Assembly: GCA_030035585.1 (NCBI GenBank)
Contig: CM057462.1
Span: 69,226,734 to 69,290,733 of the forward strand
DNA: 64,000 nucleotides
Direction of reading: 5' to 3'
From: Dugong dugon
Lineage: Eukaryota; Chordata; Mammalia; Sirenia; Dugongidae
Numbering within the stretch: position 1 is the first letter of the stretch; the number at the start of each line of letters is the position of its first letter. Of this stretch, positions 22,301-34,300 are shown piece by piece. The position numbers and the translations under genes were made by a program. The notes under the pieces are model-generated. The model was not told the DNA's origin. It saw only the letters and a program-made list of their open reading frames with translations, and made no database searches.

Positions 22301-25300
22301 GCCCCTTCCATCATAGGCGGCCAGTGGCTGCAGCTGTGGCCAGTACGATTCCAGAAAAGCCATTTTGGGTGCCCCCTTCTGGTCCCAAGTGGTTTGGGAG
22401 GTGCTGGGCCACAGGCTCAGGGACTCTGACCTCTTAGCCTCAGACATCCCATGTGCCCACGCTCCAGGGAAGCCAGCTGAAGATGCGGGGCCTGCCCTTG
22501 TGGCTTCTTGGGACTGGGTCATTCTGCTCCAACCCAGTAGGCCCAGCTGTCCCATGAGTTGCCCTGTCAAGGACACCCACAGCTTGTCCTTCACCCAGCA
22601 GCAACATCTGCTCAGCTCAGGGCCTCATTAGTTCTGAAAGAGCCATGTGATCTGTCGCTCTACCCTGAACCACCCCGTCAGGGGCCTGTGTAGAGCCAGA
22701 CCAGTCTCCTTCCTTTGTCTCCATCTCAGGTTTGTCTCTGTTTTTCATGGTCTCTGACTCCGTCTCCCTGTCTATCTCCTTTTATCCCTTTCTCGTGTCT
22801 CTGGTTTTTCTTTGTTTCTGCCTCTTCCTCTCAATGGCTATGTTTCCAGCTGTCTCATTCTCTTCTCTCCTCTCTCCTTTCTGCCTCCCTTGCCACCCCT
22901 CTGACCCCTTCCTTGTTTCTCTCCCTCTATTTGGTTTTACTCTGTCCCTTTTTCTCCCTGGCTCTGTCTCAGACCCAGGAGAGGTACCGCATGAGAGAGC
23001 CTCCATGCCCAGCCTGGCTTGGGCATCCTGTATCACTCCCTAGACAAGGAAGCTAGAGAAGAGATGGTCCCAGCCACACCCTAGGAAGTGGCCACAGCCA
23101 CAGGGGCCTGTTGATGGCCTCTGCCATATTCTGTTCCACACTCCTTGCAAGGACTTTGAACAGAGCTACCCAAACAGGAGGGACTGAGACCGTATGGACA
23201 GAGGCTAGACCAGTGGACAGCACTGAGGGTGGTCTGGCCACATGACCCCTCAGTCTCCCTAGCCTGGAGATGTCATGGACCATTCCCCTGTGCTGCTTGA
23301 CACTGACCAGTCCCCAGCCCCCAAGTGCCATAGGGCCTTGTATGGAGACCTCGTTCCCTCCACCTGTCCAACTAATACCCCTACACCCACCAATGGCCCA
23401 AAGGAGAACTTAACAAGAAACAGCCCTGAAAGCTGCTTTCCTGTTTTGATTCTCAGGCATCCCCAGGAAGGGACAGAGGTCTAAGTGGATCCCCGTGCCT
23501 ACAGGACAAGGCCCCGGCTCTGAACTTGGCATTCGAGGCCTTCATACTCTTGCTGGCTAGGTGGCCCCTTGGCCTGCCCCAGCCACGATATAGTTTTTAG
23601 TGTTTCTGGGATATTCCTAGGCTTAGTGTGACTCTATAAGTTATTGTCTCAACTGGGATCCTTTTGAAAGTAAATAATCATACCGTAACAACACGTGTAG
23701 GCCAGGACCATCCCAGGCAAACAGGGCATGTGATCACCTAGTCATCCCTTGTGGGTCTTCCCTTCTGCCTGAGCTGTCAACCGTCCCCATGTCTGGCCCC
23801 CTCTCCCCTGAGGCACCTCCAGGTGGCGCTCTCTGATTCCCCTAGTTTCAGCAAACTGTCTTCCCTCTGACCGTTGGCATGGGTGCCTGCCCTCAGGTTT
23901 CCCCCTATCCTCCTCGGTCCTGGCACACAGTCAGTGCTTGGTGAGGCAGAGGATGGGGAATGGGCCTGGGTGCTACGCCTATGGATACTTCAGAGGCCAA
24001 GCCCTCCATCTGTCCTCCCCAAGCCCCCTCCGGGTTAGACCGAGTCCTTCATCCTCTCTCCCTTTCTCTCCCTCTCCGCGGTCAGTGGCGGCCAGAGGAG
24101 TCCGAGGACTATGTAAGTAACAGGTGTGCGAGCACGGGCAAGTCCTGGGTCAGGCTGGGCTCTTGGGACATTCCCCCTCTCCTGCCTTTCCTCCCAGCCT
24201 GAGCTGCCTAGATCTGCAGGGCACCAGCTACATCCAGAGAAAATTGGCGTTTAGACGCAAGCACCGAGCTGAGCAGTGACTGGCATTGCCTCTAATCTTT
24301 CTTTCTCGCCTGTCGAGCAACAGTTTGAGGCCAATGTTCATGATCGACCAGGGCCCAGCCCCTGCTCCGGCCAGACAGGGATGGAGTTAAATCTGATCCT
24401 GATCGTTAGGGCTTATTGATTCCTGGAGTGAAAAATCACCTGCTTCTGGACTCAGGTTGGGAGGGGAGTCTGGGGAGCTGGGTTCCAGCGTTGGTGTGTT
24501 CTGGAGCCCCAGCCCTGGGAGACCCTCCAGCTGGGCAGGAGGGAGCCTGTGAGGGGTTGATGGTGGCAGTATGGGCCCCAGCCAAGGCTCAGAGCTGGAG
24601 GGACAACAGGGCTGGTGGTGACAGCTCTGGTCTCACTGCACGGTGGTCCCCCTCCCTTCCTACTCTTCCCTCTGTGGGGCGTGGCTTGGCCTTCTGTGGT
24701 GGTTTTCCGCATGTCTGGAAGGGATGCCTTTGCTGTAGGTGGGTTTATGGGCAGGTCCTGCCAAGGCAGGAGGACACTGCCCTGGCTGGCCAGCATCACT
24801 GGGAACCAATGGGGACATCCATTTCCAGGTGTGGGGGGCTCCTTGTCCTCCTCCTTGTCTCTCCTCCCTACTCAAGGCCATGTTCAAATGAGAAAGCTGA
24901 TACTGCAGGAATAAGGTGTTTTCTGAGCCAGAGGCCTGGGTGGGGGTCCGGGGGCGGGGGGCAGGCCTGGGCCTCCAGGGTGGTGCCTTGGCTTCCCCGC
25001 CTTACTCCGTGTGTGTGTATATGTGTGCATGTGTATGTGTGCGTGGCCGGAAGGGGCTGTGTGCATGTGAGGCACTGTGCCCTGTGTGTGCCTGTGTGCA
25101 CCAAGCTCACGAGGTGGCATTCACTGCACAGTGGAGTGAAGGAAACTGTGTGGCCCTTTGTTCTTGCCTGAAAGGAAGAATGAGCTGCCTGCCCAAGGCA
25201 TGCAGCTCCTGGGACGGGTGGGTCCTCCTGGGTATACATCCCATCCACCTGCCCTGCCTCCAACAGAGTCCAGCATGGCACCGCTCCCACCTCCAGGACC

Positions 25301-28300
25301 TCTGGCAGCATATGCCCTGGGGGCTCCCTGAGGCTAGGGTCCGAGGTGGCAGACATGGTCTCCCCTTGCTCTCCTGTGATGGGAACAGGCCCTTCCTCCT
25401 CCCTCACAGGAAACCACCATCAGCAGCCTGACCCCGGAGACCACCTATTCCATTACCGTAGCTGCCTACACCACCAAGGGGGATGGTGCCCGCAGCAAGC
25501 CCAAAATGGTTACAACTACAGGGGCAGGTGAGTGAGGGGTCAGGGATAGAGCAGGGTGGGGGTGCAGTGAGGAGGGCAGCGCCAGAGCCCCGTGCATGGT
25601 TGTTCAGTCCCAGGCCGGCCCACCATGATGGTCAGCACCACAGCCATGAACACTGCGCTGCTCCAGTGGCACCCACCCAAAGAGCTGCCTGGCGAGCTGC
25701 TGGGCTACCGGCTGCAGTACCGCCGGGCGGATGAGGCCCGGCCCACCACTATAGACTTTGGCAAGGATGACCAGCACTTTACAGTCACTGGCCTGCACAA
25801 GGGTGCCACCTACATCTTCCGGCTGGCTGCCAAGAACCGGGCTGGCCTAGGCGAAGAGTTCGAGAAGGAGATCATGACCCCTGAGGACGTGCCCAGCGGC
25901 TTTCCCCAAAACCTGCACGTGACAGGGCTAACCACATCGATCACAGACCTGGCCTGGGACCCACCGGTGCTGGCGGAGAGGAATGGGCGCATCATCAACT
26001 ACACCGTGGTGTACCGCGACATCAACAGCCACCAGGAGCTGCAGAATGTCACCACTGACACCCGCCTCACACTCTCGGGCCTCAAGCCGGACACCACTTA
26101 CGACGTCAGGGTCCGCGCACGTACCAACAAAGGCGCTGGCCCACTCAGCCCCAGCATCCAGTCCCGGACCATGCCCGTGGAGCAAGGTGTGTGCTACGGG
26201 GCATGTCAGCACCAGCCCATGCGTGGCTGCACCTGGGAACCTCTGCTCTCCTTGACCCACTGACTTCTGGTGACTGTGATCCACCAGCCTCTGGTGTGTG
26301 ACCCTCCAATCTCTCATGACCATGACTCACTAATCTCTAGTAAGCGGGCGCGCCATGTTCTTGGGTCTGTAACCTCTGACCTCTGCTGTCCTTGACCTAC
26401 TGGCCTCTGCTGTGTGACCCTCCAGTCTCTTGTGACCGTGACCCACTCATCTCTTTTGACTGTATCACTATTTCGGGGTGCGTAACCTACTGGCTTTGGG
26501 TGTGCAACACTAATCTTTCGGGGCCATGACCCACTGACCTCTAGTGAACGAGCTCCACTGTACTCTGGTGTGCGACCCACAACTTCTCACGACCGTAATC
26601 CACTCTCCTCTGGTAACTCTGACGTGGTGTCTATGCACTTGATCTTTACCAAGCACTGCAGGAGATCCGACTGTGGACCCTGTGGCATCCTCGCTGTCTC
26701 TGTGTGCTGCTCACTATGTGGAAGAGCTTGGGCTGGGAGTTGAACTGCGATTTGAAGCTGGCTGGGAGCGGGGGTGCTTGGTACTCTGCAGCCATTTCTG
26801 AATCCCCTGCCCCCCAACCAGTGTCTCATTCTGGTGGGGAACCCTTCTGGCCTGTTCAGCCCACCCTAGCACCCAGCCAGAGCTGACTTCCCTCTTTATG
26901 TCTCCACAGTGTTTGCCAAGAACTTCCGGGTGGCAGCTGCAATGAAGACATCTGTACTGCTCAGCTGGGAGATCCCTGACTCTTACAAGTCTGCTGTACC
27001 CTTCAAGGTGGGTAAGGGCCACTGACAGCAGAACCCAGCACCCACATGGGCCTGGTGTGTGCTGTCATTCCAACCCCAACCCGTGTGTGTGCACATGAGA
27101 CAGGGTCCTAGTTAGAGGTGTATGTGTGTGTATGTGTGCGGGCTCACAGGTGCATCCTGCCCTGCAGGCCTGTGGTGGGGAGCCTTGCTACCCTGTCACC
27201 CCCACCCTGCCCCCTGCAGATTCTTTACAATGGGCAGAGCGTGGAGGTGGACGGACACTTGATGCGGAAGCTGATTGCAGACCTGCAGCCAAACACAGAG
27301 TACTCGTTCGTGCTGATGAACCGTGGCAGCAGCGCAGGGGGCCTGCAGCACCTCGTGTCCATCCGCACGGCGCCCGACCTCCTGCCGCACAAGCCACTTC
27401 CTGCCTCTGCCTACATAGAGGATGGCCGCTTCACCCTCTCCATGCCCCTCGTGCAGGAGCCCTCGCTTGTCAGGTGTGCAGATGCGGCCTCCAGGAGGAG
27501 GGGCAGTGCTGGGTGATGGTGGTCCTAATTCCTGCTCTGCCTTGCCCAGGTGGTTCTACATCGTGGTGGTTCCCATCGACCGTGTGGGCGGGAGCATGCT
27601 GACGCCCCGGTGGAATACACCCGAGGAGCTGGAGCTGGATGAGGTACCCAGGGAGGGGACAGGGCAGCACTCGCCACTCAGCCTCATTGCAGTGGTGACT
27701 CCCCAAAAAATACCTGCTCATAGTTGAAGTCACTCTCTTGGCTCCTCTGGCTGGCAGCCTGCCCCCTCTCTGGGGAGAGGAATTCCAAGGTAGCCCCAAC
27801 GAGAGGATTGGCAGAGAACCCCCTGGGAGTTTTCAGAGAATTCCTCGAAGGCTTACAGAGAATCCCCTGGAGGTGCCTGCTGAGATTCCCCTGGGTGGAA
27901 AGTGGCAGAGGCGTCTCTGCAGGTCTCGAGAATCCCGAGTCCCACAGACTTTGGAGAGTCCCTTGATCTAAAGGCCATGAAGGGGGCTCCAGTGAGGGAG
28001 CCCGATAGCCTTGTCATCCCCTGTTGTTGTTGTTAGGTGCTGTCGAGTTGGTTCCAACTCATAGCGACCCTGTGTACAGCAGAACAAAACACTGCTCGGT
28101 CCTGCACCATCCTCATGATTGTTGTTATGCTTGAGCCCACTGTTACAACCACTGTGTTAGTTCATCTCATTGAGAGTCTTCCCGTTTTTCGCTGACTCTC
28201 TACTTTACCAAGCATGATGTCCCTCTCCGGGGACTGATCCCTCCTGATAACATGTCTAAAGTACATGAGATGAAGTCTCACCATCCTTGCTTCTGAGGAG

Positions 28301-31300
28301 CATTCTGCTATACTTCTTCCAAGACAGATTTGTTTGTCTCCTAGAACATTTGAAATCCTTCCATCCTCTTCTTGCAGACAGTGTGGACAAGCCCTCTCTA
28401 GTTAGCATGAGAGGCAGATTACCCACAGGGCTTCTTATTGGGCTGGTGGGGAGTTGTGCATTGCATTTCCGGTGTCCCGCGTTATTCTTCAAGGGCAGTG
28501 GGCTGGGCCAGACTTGGCCCCTTGCACAGAAGGTGGGCTTCCATCCATCTCAGCCCAGGGAGCTGATGTCCCAGGCCACGGGTCCCAGAGGCCCGCGCTG
28601 ACTCCTGTGCTCTGCTCTGCAGCTTCTGGAGGCCATTGAGCAGGGCGGCGGGGAGCGGCGGCGGCGGAGGAGACAAGCAGAGCGGCTGAAGCCATACGTG
28701 GCCGCTCAGGTTGACGTGCTCCCCGAGACCTTCACCCTGGGGGACAAGAAGAGCTACCAAGGCTTCTACAACCGGCCCCTGTCTCCAGACCTGAGCTACC
28801 AGTGCTTTGTGCTCGCTTCCCTGAAGGAGCCTGTGGACCAGGTCTGCCTGAGCTGGCTTGGCATTCAGCACCCTGAGACCCCATGCCCAGATCAGCACCA
28901 GGGAACTGATGCTCTAGGTCCGGTTAGTCCAGCACCCACAAGGTTCCCCAAGTCTAGGCTAATCTCAGACACCCTGAGATCCCAGGTCAGCCACAGAGAC
29001 CCCACATCTGCTCTAAAGATCCCAAGACCCCAGCTCCCAGGGCCCAGGAGGCCAGGCCTAATCTAGTTTCCAGGACCCAGGCCAGCTGACCAGGTACAGG
29101 TTAACTTCTTAGGGTCCAGGAGACCAGGCATCACCCTGTCCCAGAGCCATTCCCCCAGATTGGAAGGCAGGGGGTGGGGGAGGCTCTCACACTGAACTCA
29201 CAGCCCATGTTGTTCCTTCACTGGGCTGCAGAAGCGCTATGCCTCCAGCCCCTACTCGGATGAGATTGTGGTCCAGGTGACGCCAGCCCAGCAGCAGGAG
29301 GAGCCCGAGATGCTGTGGGTGACAGGCCCAGTCCTGGCAGTTATCCTTATCATCCTCATTGTCATCGCCATCCTCCTGTTCAAAAGGTGAGTGCTGTGCC
29401 CAGAACTCCAGGGGACACCACCTGCCCCTCCCTGGGCACAGTGCATGCGGAGAAGGGGACGGCCACACTGGCCCGGCCCCAGCCCCAGGTTCAGTGGGAA
29501 GCCAGGAGGAGCAGAAGCAGTGTGTGCACACATGCATGTGTTTGTGTACCTGCGCCCACACACATGCCTGTTTGGGTGGGAGACCCTCTGAGTGTGCTCC
29601 CCTGAATGTATGGAGGAGCTTCACAGAGGGCTGTTCCACACACGTCCTGGGTGTATCTGTCTGTCTGTCTCTGCGTTTCAATGGATGTGAGTGTGTCTGT
29701 CTTCCTCTTCACCTCCAAGATACCATCTCCTGGTCTTTCCTACTCAAGCACCTTCCTCTGCCACCATTTCTAGATGACTCCCACAGAGATCCAGACCCAG
29801 CCCACCTGCCCATGGACATTCACTTAGCAGGTGTTCACTCAACACCTGCTGTGACCACAGCAGCCACAGCTGCCTCAGACTCCATGTGTCTTTAACAATG
29901 AACCATCACCCTCCCCGCAGCCCTCCTCTCCCCTGCTCCCTGTCACAATGGATGGGGCCCCATCCACCAGGTGACCAGCCGGAAATCCGAGTGTCACTCT
30001 TCCAATCTGCCCCCCTCTCCCTGTACACCCAATCTTCCCTGAGTCCTCGCCTAAATATGACTGAAGTATACCCTCCTCCCCCTCCTGCCAAGCCCCCCGC
30101 AAGGTTATGCCCGTGTAGGGCATAGCTGGGGACCTGGTCTCACTAAGTCTCAGTCTTCTCTCTCGGGTAGCTGCAGCAACCTGCCCTTGGAGTCTATCCA
30201 TCTACCTCCCAGTCTGAAAGGTATTTTCAAAAGATTTAACCTTGTCACTCTCAGTTAAACCTTTTGGTGTCTCCCAAGATGCAGCCTGATCTCTATAGCC
30301 ATCAAATGCCCAGGCAGTCTGGTCCTGCCACCACCCAACGTCATCACACTCCACTTCGTGCGGTTTCCGGGGGCTCAGTCTGTGCCTTCCCGCTCTGCAG
30401 CTCGCCCTGTCCCTGCCTACCTGGCACCTGCCATCTCATCCTTCAAGACTCAGCTCCAAGCTCTGATGTCCCGTGAGGCTTTCCCCAGGCTCACCCCCTC
30501 ACCATCCTATCCTCCGTCTGCCCCTGGGATGCTTCAGAGAAACATCTTGGGTTCTGTGTCTGACTCCACCATCTCCAGCCCCCAACATGAGACTGAGCTC
30601 CTGAGGCATGTCAGTGGACGCTTGTCAGATGGATGCATGTTGGTCTGTATGTCTGATTACGTCTGCACGTATGAGTTCCTGTATCCTGTGCCCCGGCTCT
30701 CTCCCCAGCCCCTGGCCTGGACCCAGTGCCTCTTTCCTGAAGAGTTAGCTCCCTCCTCCCAGGGAGGGCCTCTCCCTGGGCCCAGGTGTGAAGACCTTGA
30801 GTAGGACCCTGAGTAATGTTCCGCACACTCACTCATCCTCCTTCTCACACCCCTGTGGATCCTGGTGTCTAGGGGAGGCAAACCCTCTCTGTGAATGTCA
30901 GGTGGTGCCATATACGGGTCCTCAATGTCCCCTTGTCATGAGAGGGTCTGAGTGCTTGGCGGAAACAATGACCATTCCTTTCTTCTGTCCTTGCCTGTCT
31001 TTCGGGATCTAGTAAACAAGAAAGGTAGGAGTCATTCCTTCTTTCTTCACACGTCTCCCGCTTCACTTCTCCCTGTGCACATTTTGGGCGCTCAGCGGGG
31101 AGGGATGGTGCTTCTACTGGAAGCCTCCTGGTCTACGGCTTTAAGCAGCAAACAGTCCAGATAGCTCAGTTGGATCCCAGGTTGGGACTGAGTCCTCACT
31201 GGAATGAGGGACAGGCTGTGTCACTGTCTCTCCAGTTTGACTCTGTGCCCTCCATAGGGGATGCTCCCTCTCGGTTGCACAGGCATAGTGCAGACTTCAG

Positions 31301-34300
31301 ACACTTCCCCAAGTACAGAGACTAACTGGGCTCCCCGGGACCCTCCTCCACTCCCTGTTCTCTGAGAAATTACCTCAGTGCTGCAGGGACAGAGGCCTAT
31401 GGATGTGCAAAGTGCACTCACTGCAGAGCAGCTGGGAGGCATGTCCGATAACACACGCTCATGCACATTCACACAAGCCAAGGGAGATGAGGCCAGTAAA
31501 GGAGGACTCTGCCCAGCTAGGGTGACACCTTCCTGGTCCCTCCCCTGCTGCTCTGGGCATTTAACCTGAAACCCTGGTGGCCAGACAGCTGGGGCCCTGC
31601 CCCCTGTGATGTTTGTGTATTTTACGTGTCATTTGCATGTTTACTTCTGGCGGCTCCTGCTGCCCTGGCTGTGGTAGTCTCGGGGATGGTAGCCACTGCC
31701 CAGCAGTGACCTGCCTTCTCTCCAAAGGAACCCAACCTCTGCAACCCCTTCTCCCTCGCTACACCACCCCCGTCCATGCCGCACTCCTGCTGTCTCCCCA
31801 GCCCACCCCACGCCTACCCTGTGTTGTCTCATGTTGAGGCTGCTCTGCCACTGGCTCCCCCGCGCTCAGAGACCCCAGGATGAGGTGGGGTATGGGGGTA
31901 GAGCCATGGACAAGGGGGTCTGGTAGCCGGCTGCTCCATGCATCACTGTCCTCTGCCCGAACCACAGGTTCTTACCAGTCTCCTTTCTGCCTCTGTAGGA
32001 AAAGGACCCACTCCCCATCCTCGAAGGACGAGCAGTCCATTGGGCTGAAGGACTCCTTGCTGGCCCACTCCTCTGACCCCGTGGAGATGCGGAGGCTCAA
32101 CTACCAGACTCCAGGTAGGGCAGCTCCCATGGGCTGCTGGCCCCCAGCCCAGGCCACTGGAGTCTCCACTGAGGGCACAGGCTGCAGGCCCCCATTTCCT
32201 GCTCCTCTTCCTCCTTGTGGCCCTTCTTTATTTGCTCTTCCACTTTGGACTAATAACAGCTGGACAGGTGTCCCAGGTCCCTGGAGCCTCTGGTGGAGGC
32301 ACAGCTGCTTAGGTCTACCTTGTGTTTGCTCATGGCCTCTGAATACAGGCCTAAGGACCCCTACGGAGCCCACATCTCCATGACAGTGATGGGGGGTGGG
32401 GACGACAGGTCTGTGCCTGCACCTGGTCCCTCTACACAAAAAAGGATGGCATTTGGGGTGTTTGCAGTGGAAACTGCCCCAGCAGACACATGGGGGGCAG
32501 GGTGCCTGCATCTGACCCTTCCTGGAGGCTGACCCCAGCACAGGGCTTGGTGCCTGCCGTAAATCCCCAGCCACTCTCACGTGGCATGAAGGGTCATTGT
32601 TTCCCCTGTCCCCAGCAGACAGCGCAGACCTCTCCTCCTGGGAGAAGCTTCCAGACTACTCCAACCTCCGGGCAGGCTGGGTGCCCTCTCAGGACCCAGA
32701 GCCCCTCTGCCTCTCTCACTGTGGCTCCTCTCACACTGGGCTGGGAGTGCCTTAGTTGCAGTCTTGGAGCTTTCCGGCACCAGGAACTGTGTCTTGTTCA
32801 TGTCCCAGTCCCCTGAATTCTGCACACGGTGGGTTCTTGCTGAATGTCTGTGCAGTGAATGCTCAAACGAATGAATGCATGAACTAATACATGCATACAG
32901 AGAGTTTGTAGATGTAGCTATTGCTGCATATTAAATTACCGCAGAACTTAGTGGCTTAAAACAATAATTGTTTATGATCTCTCACAGTTTTTGTGAGTCA
33001 GGAATTTAGACAGGGGCACAACAGGAACAGCTTGTGTCTGTTCTAGAATGTCTGGGCCCTCAGCTAGAAGACTTGAAGGCTTGCGGCTAGAATCATTTAA
33101 AACCGTGGTTGGCAAACTGGCCCATGAGTCAAATAGTGGCCCACCATCTGGTTTTCTAAATAAAATTTTGTTGGAACAGAGCCATGCTCATTCATTTTTG
33201 TAGTGCCCATAACTACTCTCATGCTACCAAGGCAAGGTTTAGCAGATGCAACAGACACTGTAATGTCTGCAAAGCCTAAAATATTGACTATCTGGCCCTT
33301 TACAGGAAAAGTTTGCTGACTCCTGAATTCTAAAGGCTCATTTATTCATGTATCTGGTGGTTGATGCTAGAATCAGCTGGGAGCCTCTTCATGTGGTTTG
33401 GGCTTCCTTACAACATGGTGACCGAGTTCCAAGGGCAAGTGTCCTGAGAAAAAGAGAGCAAGAGCCAGGCAGACCTAGCCAGCAGTCACAACCCAGCATG
33501 ATCAGATCCGTGAGAAGTGAAACCACTGGGATGGTAGAGACTGGGGGGCAGAGAAGCTTCCTCCTGGAGGGGATGACGAGCCATGTGGGCATTGACCAGG
33601 CAAAGAGGAGATGAAAGGGAGCTTCTTTTGGTGGAAAGAGCGTGTGTAGAAGCTCAGAGGCATTGCATGTACATCAGATTACAAGTACTTTGGTGTTTCT
33701 GCAGCATTAGAGTTGGGGGCTGGAGGGATATTGAGAGCCAGGAGAAGAGACTGGAGGGTTAAGCAAAGGTTCAGCTACAGAGGGCCTTGTGTGCCAGGCT
33801 GAGGGTTTGGGCTCCATCTTGAGATTAACAGGGAAGCATTGAAGAGTTTTCAGCAAGGGAGTGACATGGTCAGAATTTAAGAAATACCACTGTGGCTTCT
33901 GTGTGAAGAATGGATTGGAGGAGAAGAAATTGGGGCAGGGAGACTATTTAAAAGGCCACCAAGAACCTGGACAGGGATGGTAGCATGGTGTTGGAGGGAA
34001 GGGCAGACTCAGAACATTAAAGAGGCATGGTCAGCCAGGGGGAGGTGAGGAAGTAAAGGGACGGAAGGATGCTGCATGGTCGCTGGCCCAGTAGCGGAGT
34101 GGGAGGATCTGAGATGGGTCCTGAGGTGCAGAGGTGGAAGTCTATGGGTCAGGAGCTCTGCACTGACACCTGGCCAAAACCCCAGTGTGGGAGACACCAT
34201 GATGCAGGTGGTGGTCAAAGCTCAAGAATAGATGGGCTCTCCGAGGAAGGGAGCAAGGATGAGAGGATAAGAGGCCGGGGAAGGAGGTGAAATTTTAAGG

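Noticed and set aside
22715-23056. Hydrophobic Ser/Leu/Phe-rich frames suggesting a membrane protein
   Set aside because: The frames follow from a C/T-rich low-complexity tract, which yields Ser/Leu/Phe codons in all frames.
24416-25171. 251-codon open frame on the + strand in the LASE-c intron
   Set aside because: Low stop density in GC-rich DNA explains it. It lacks splice or start context and any domain.
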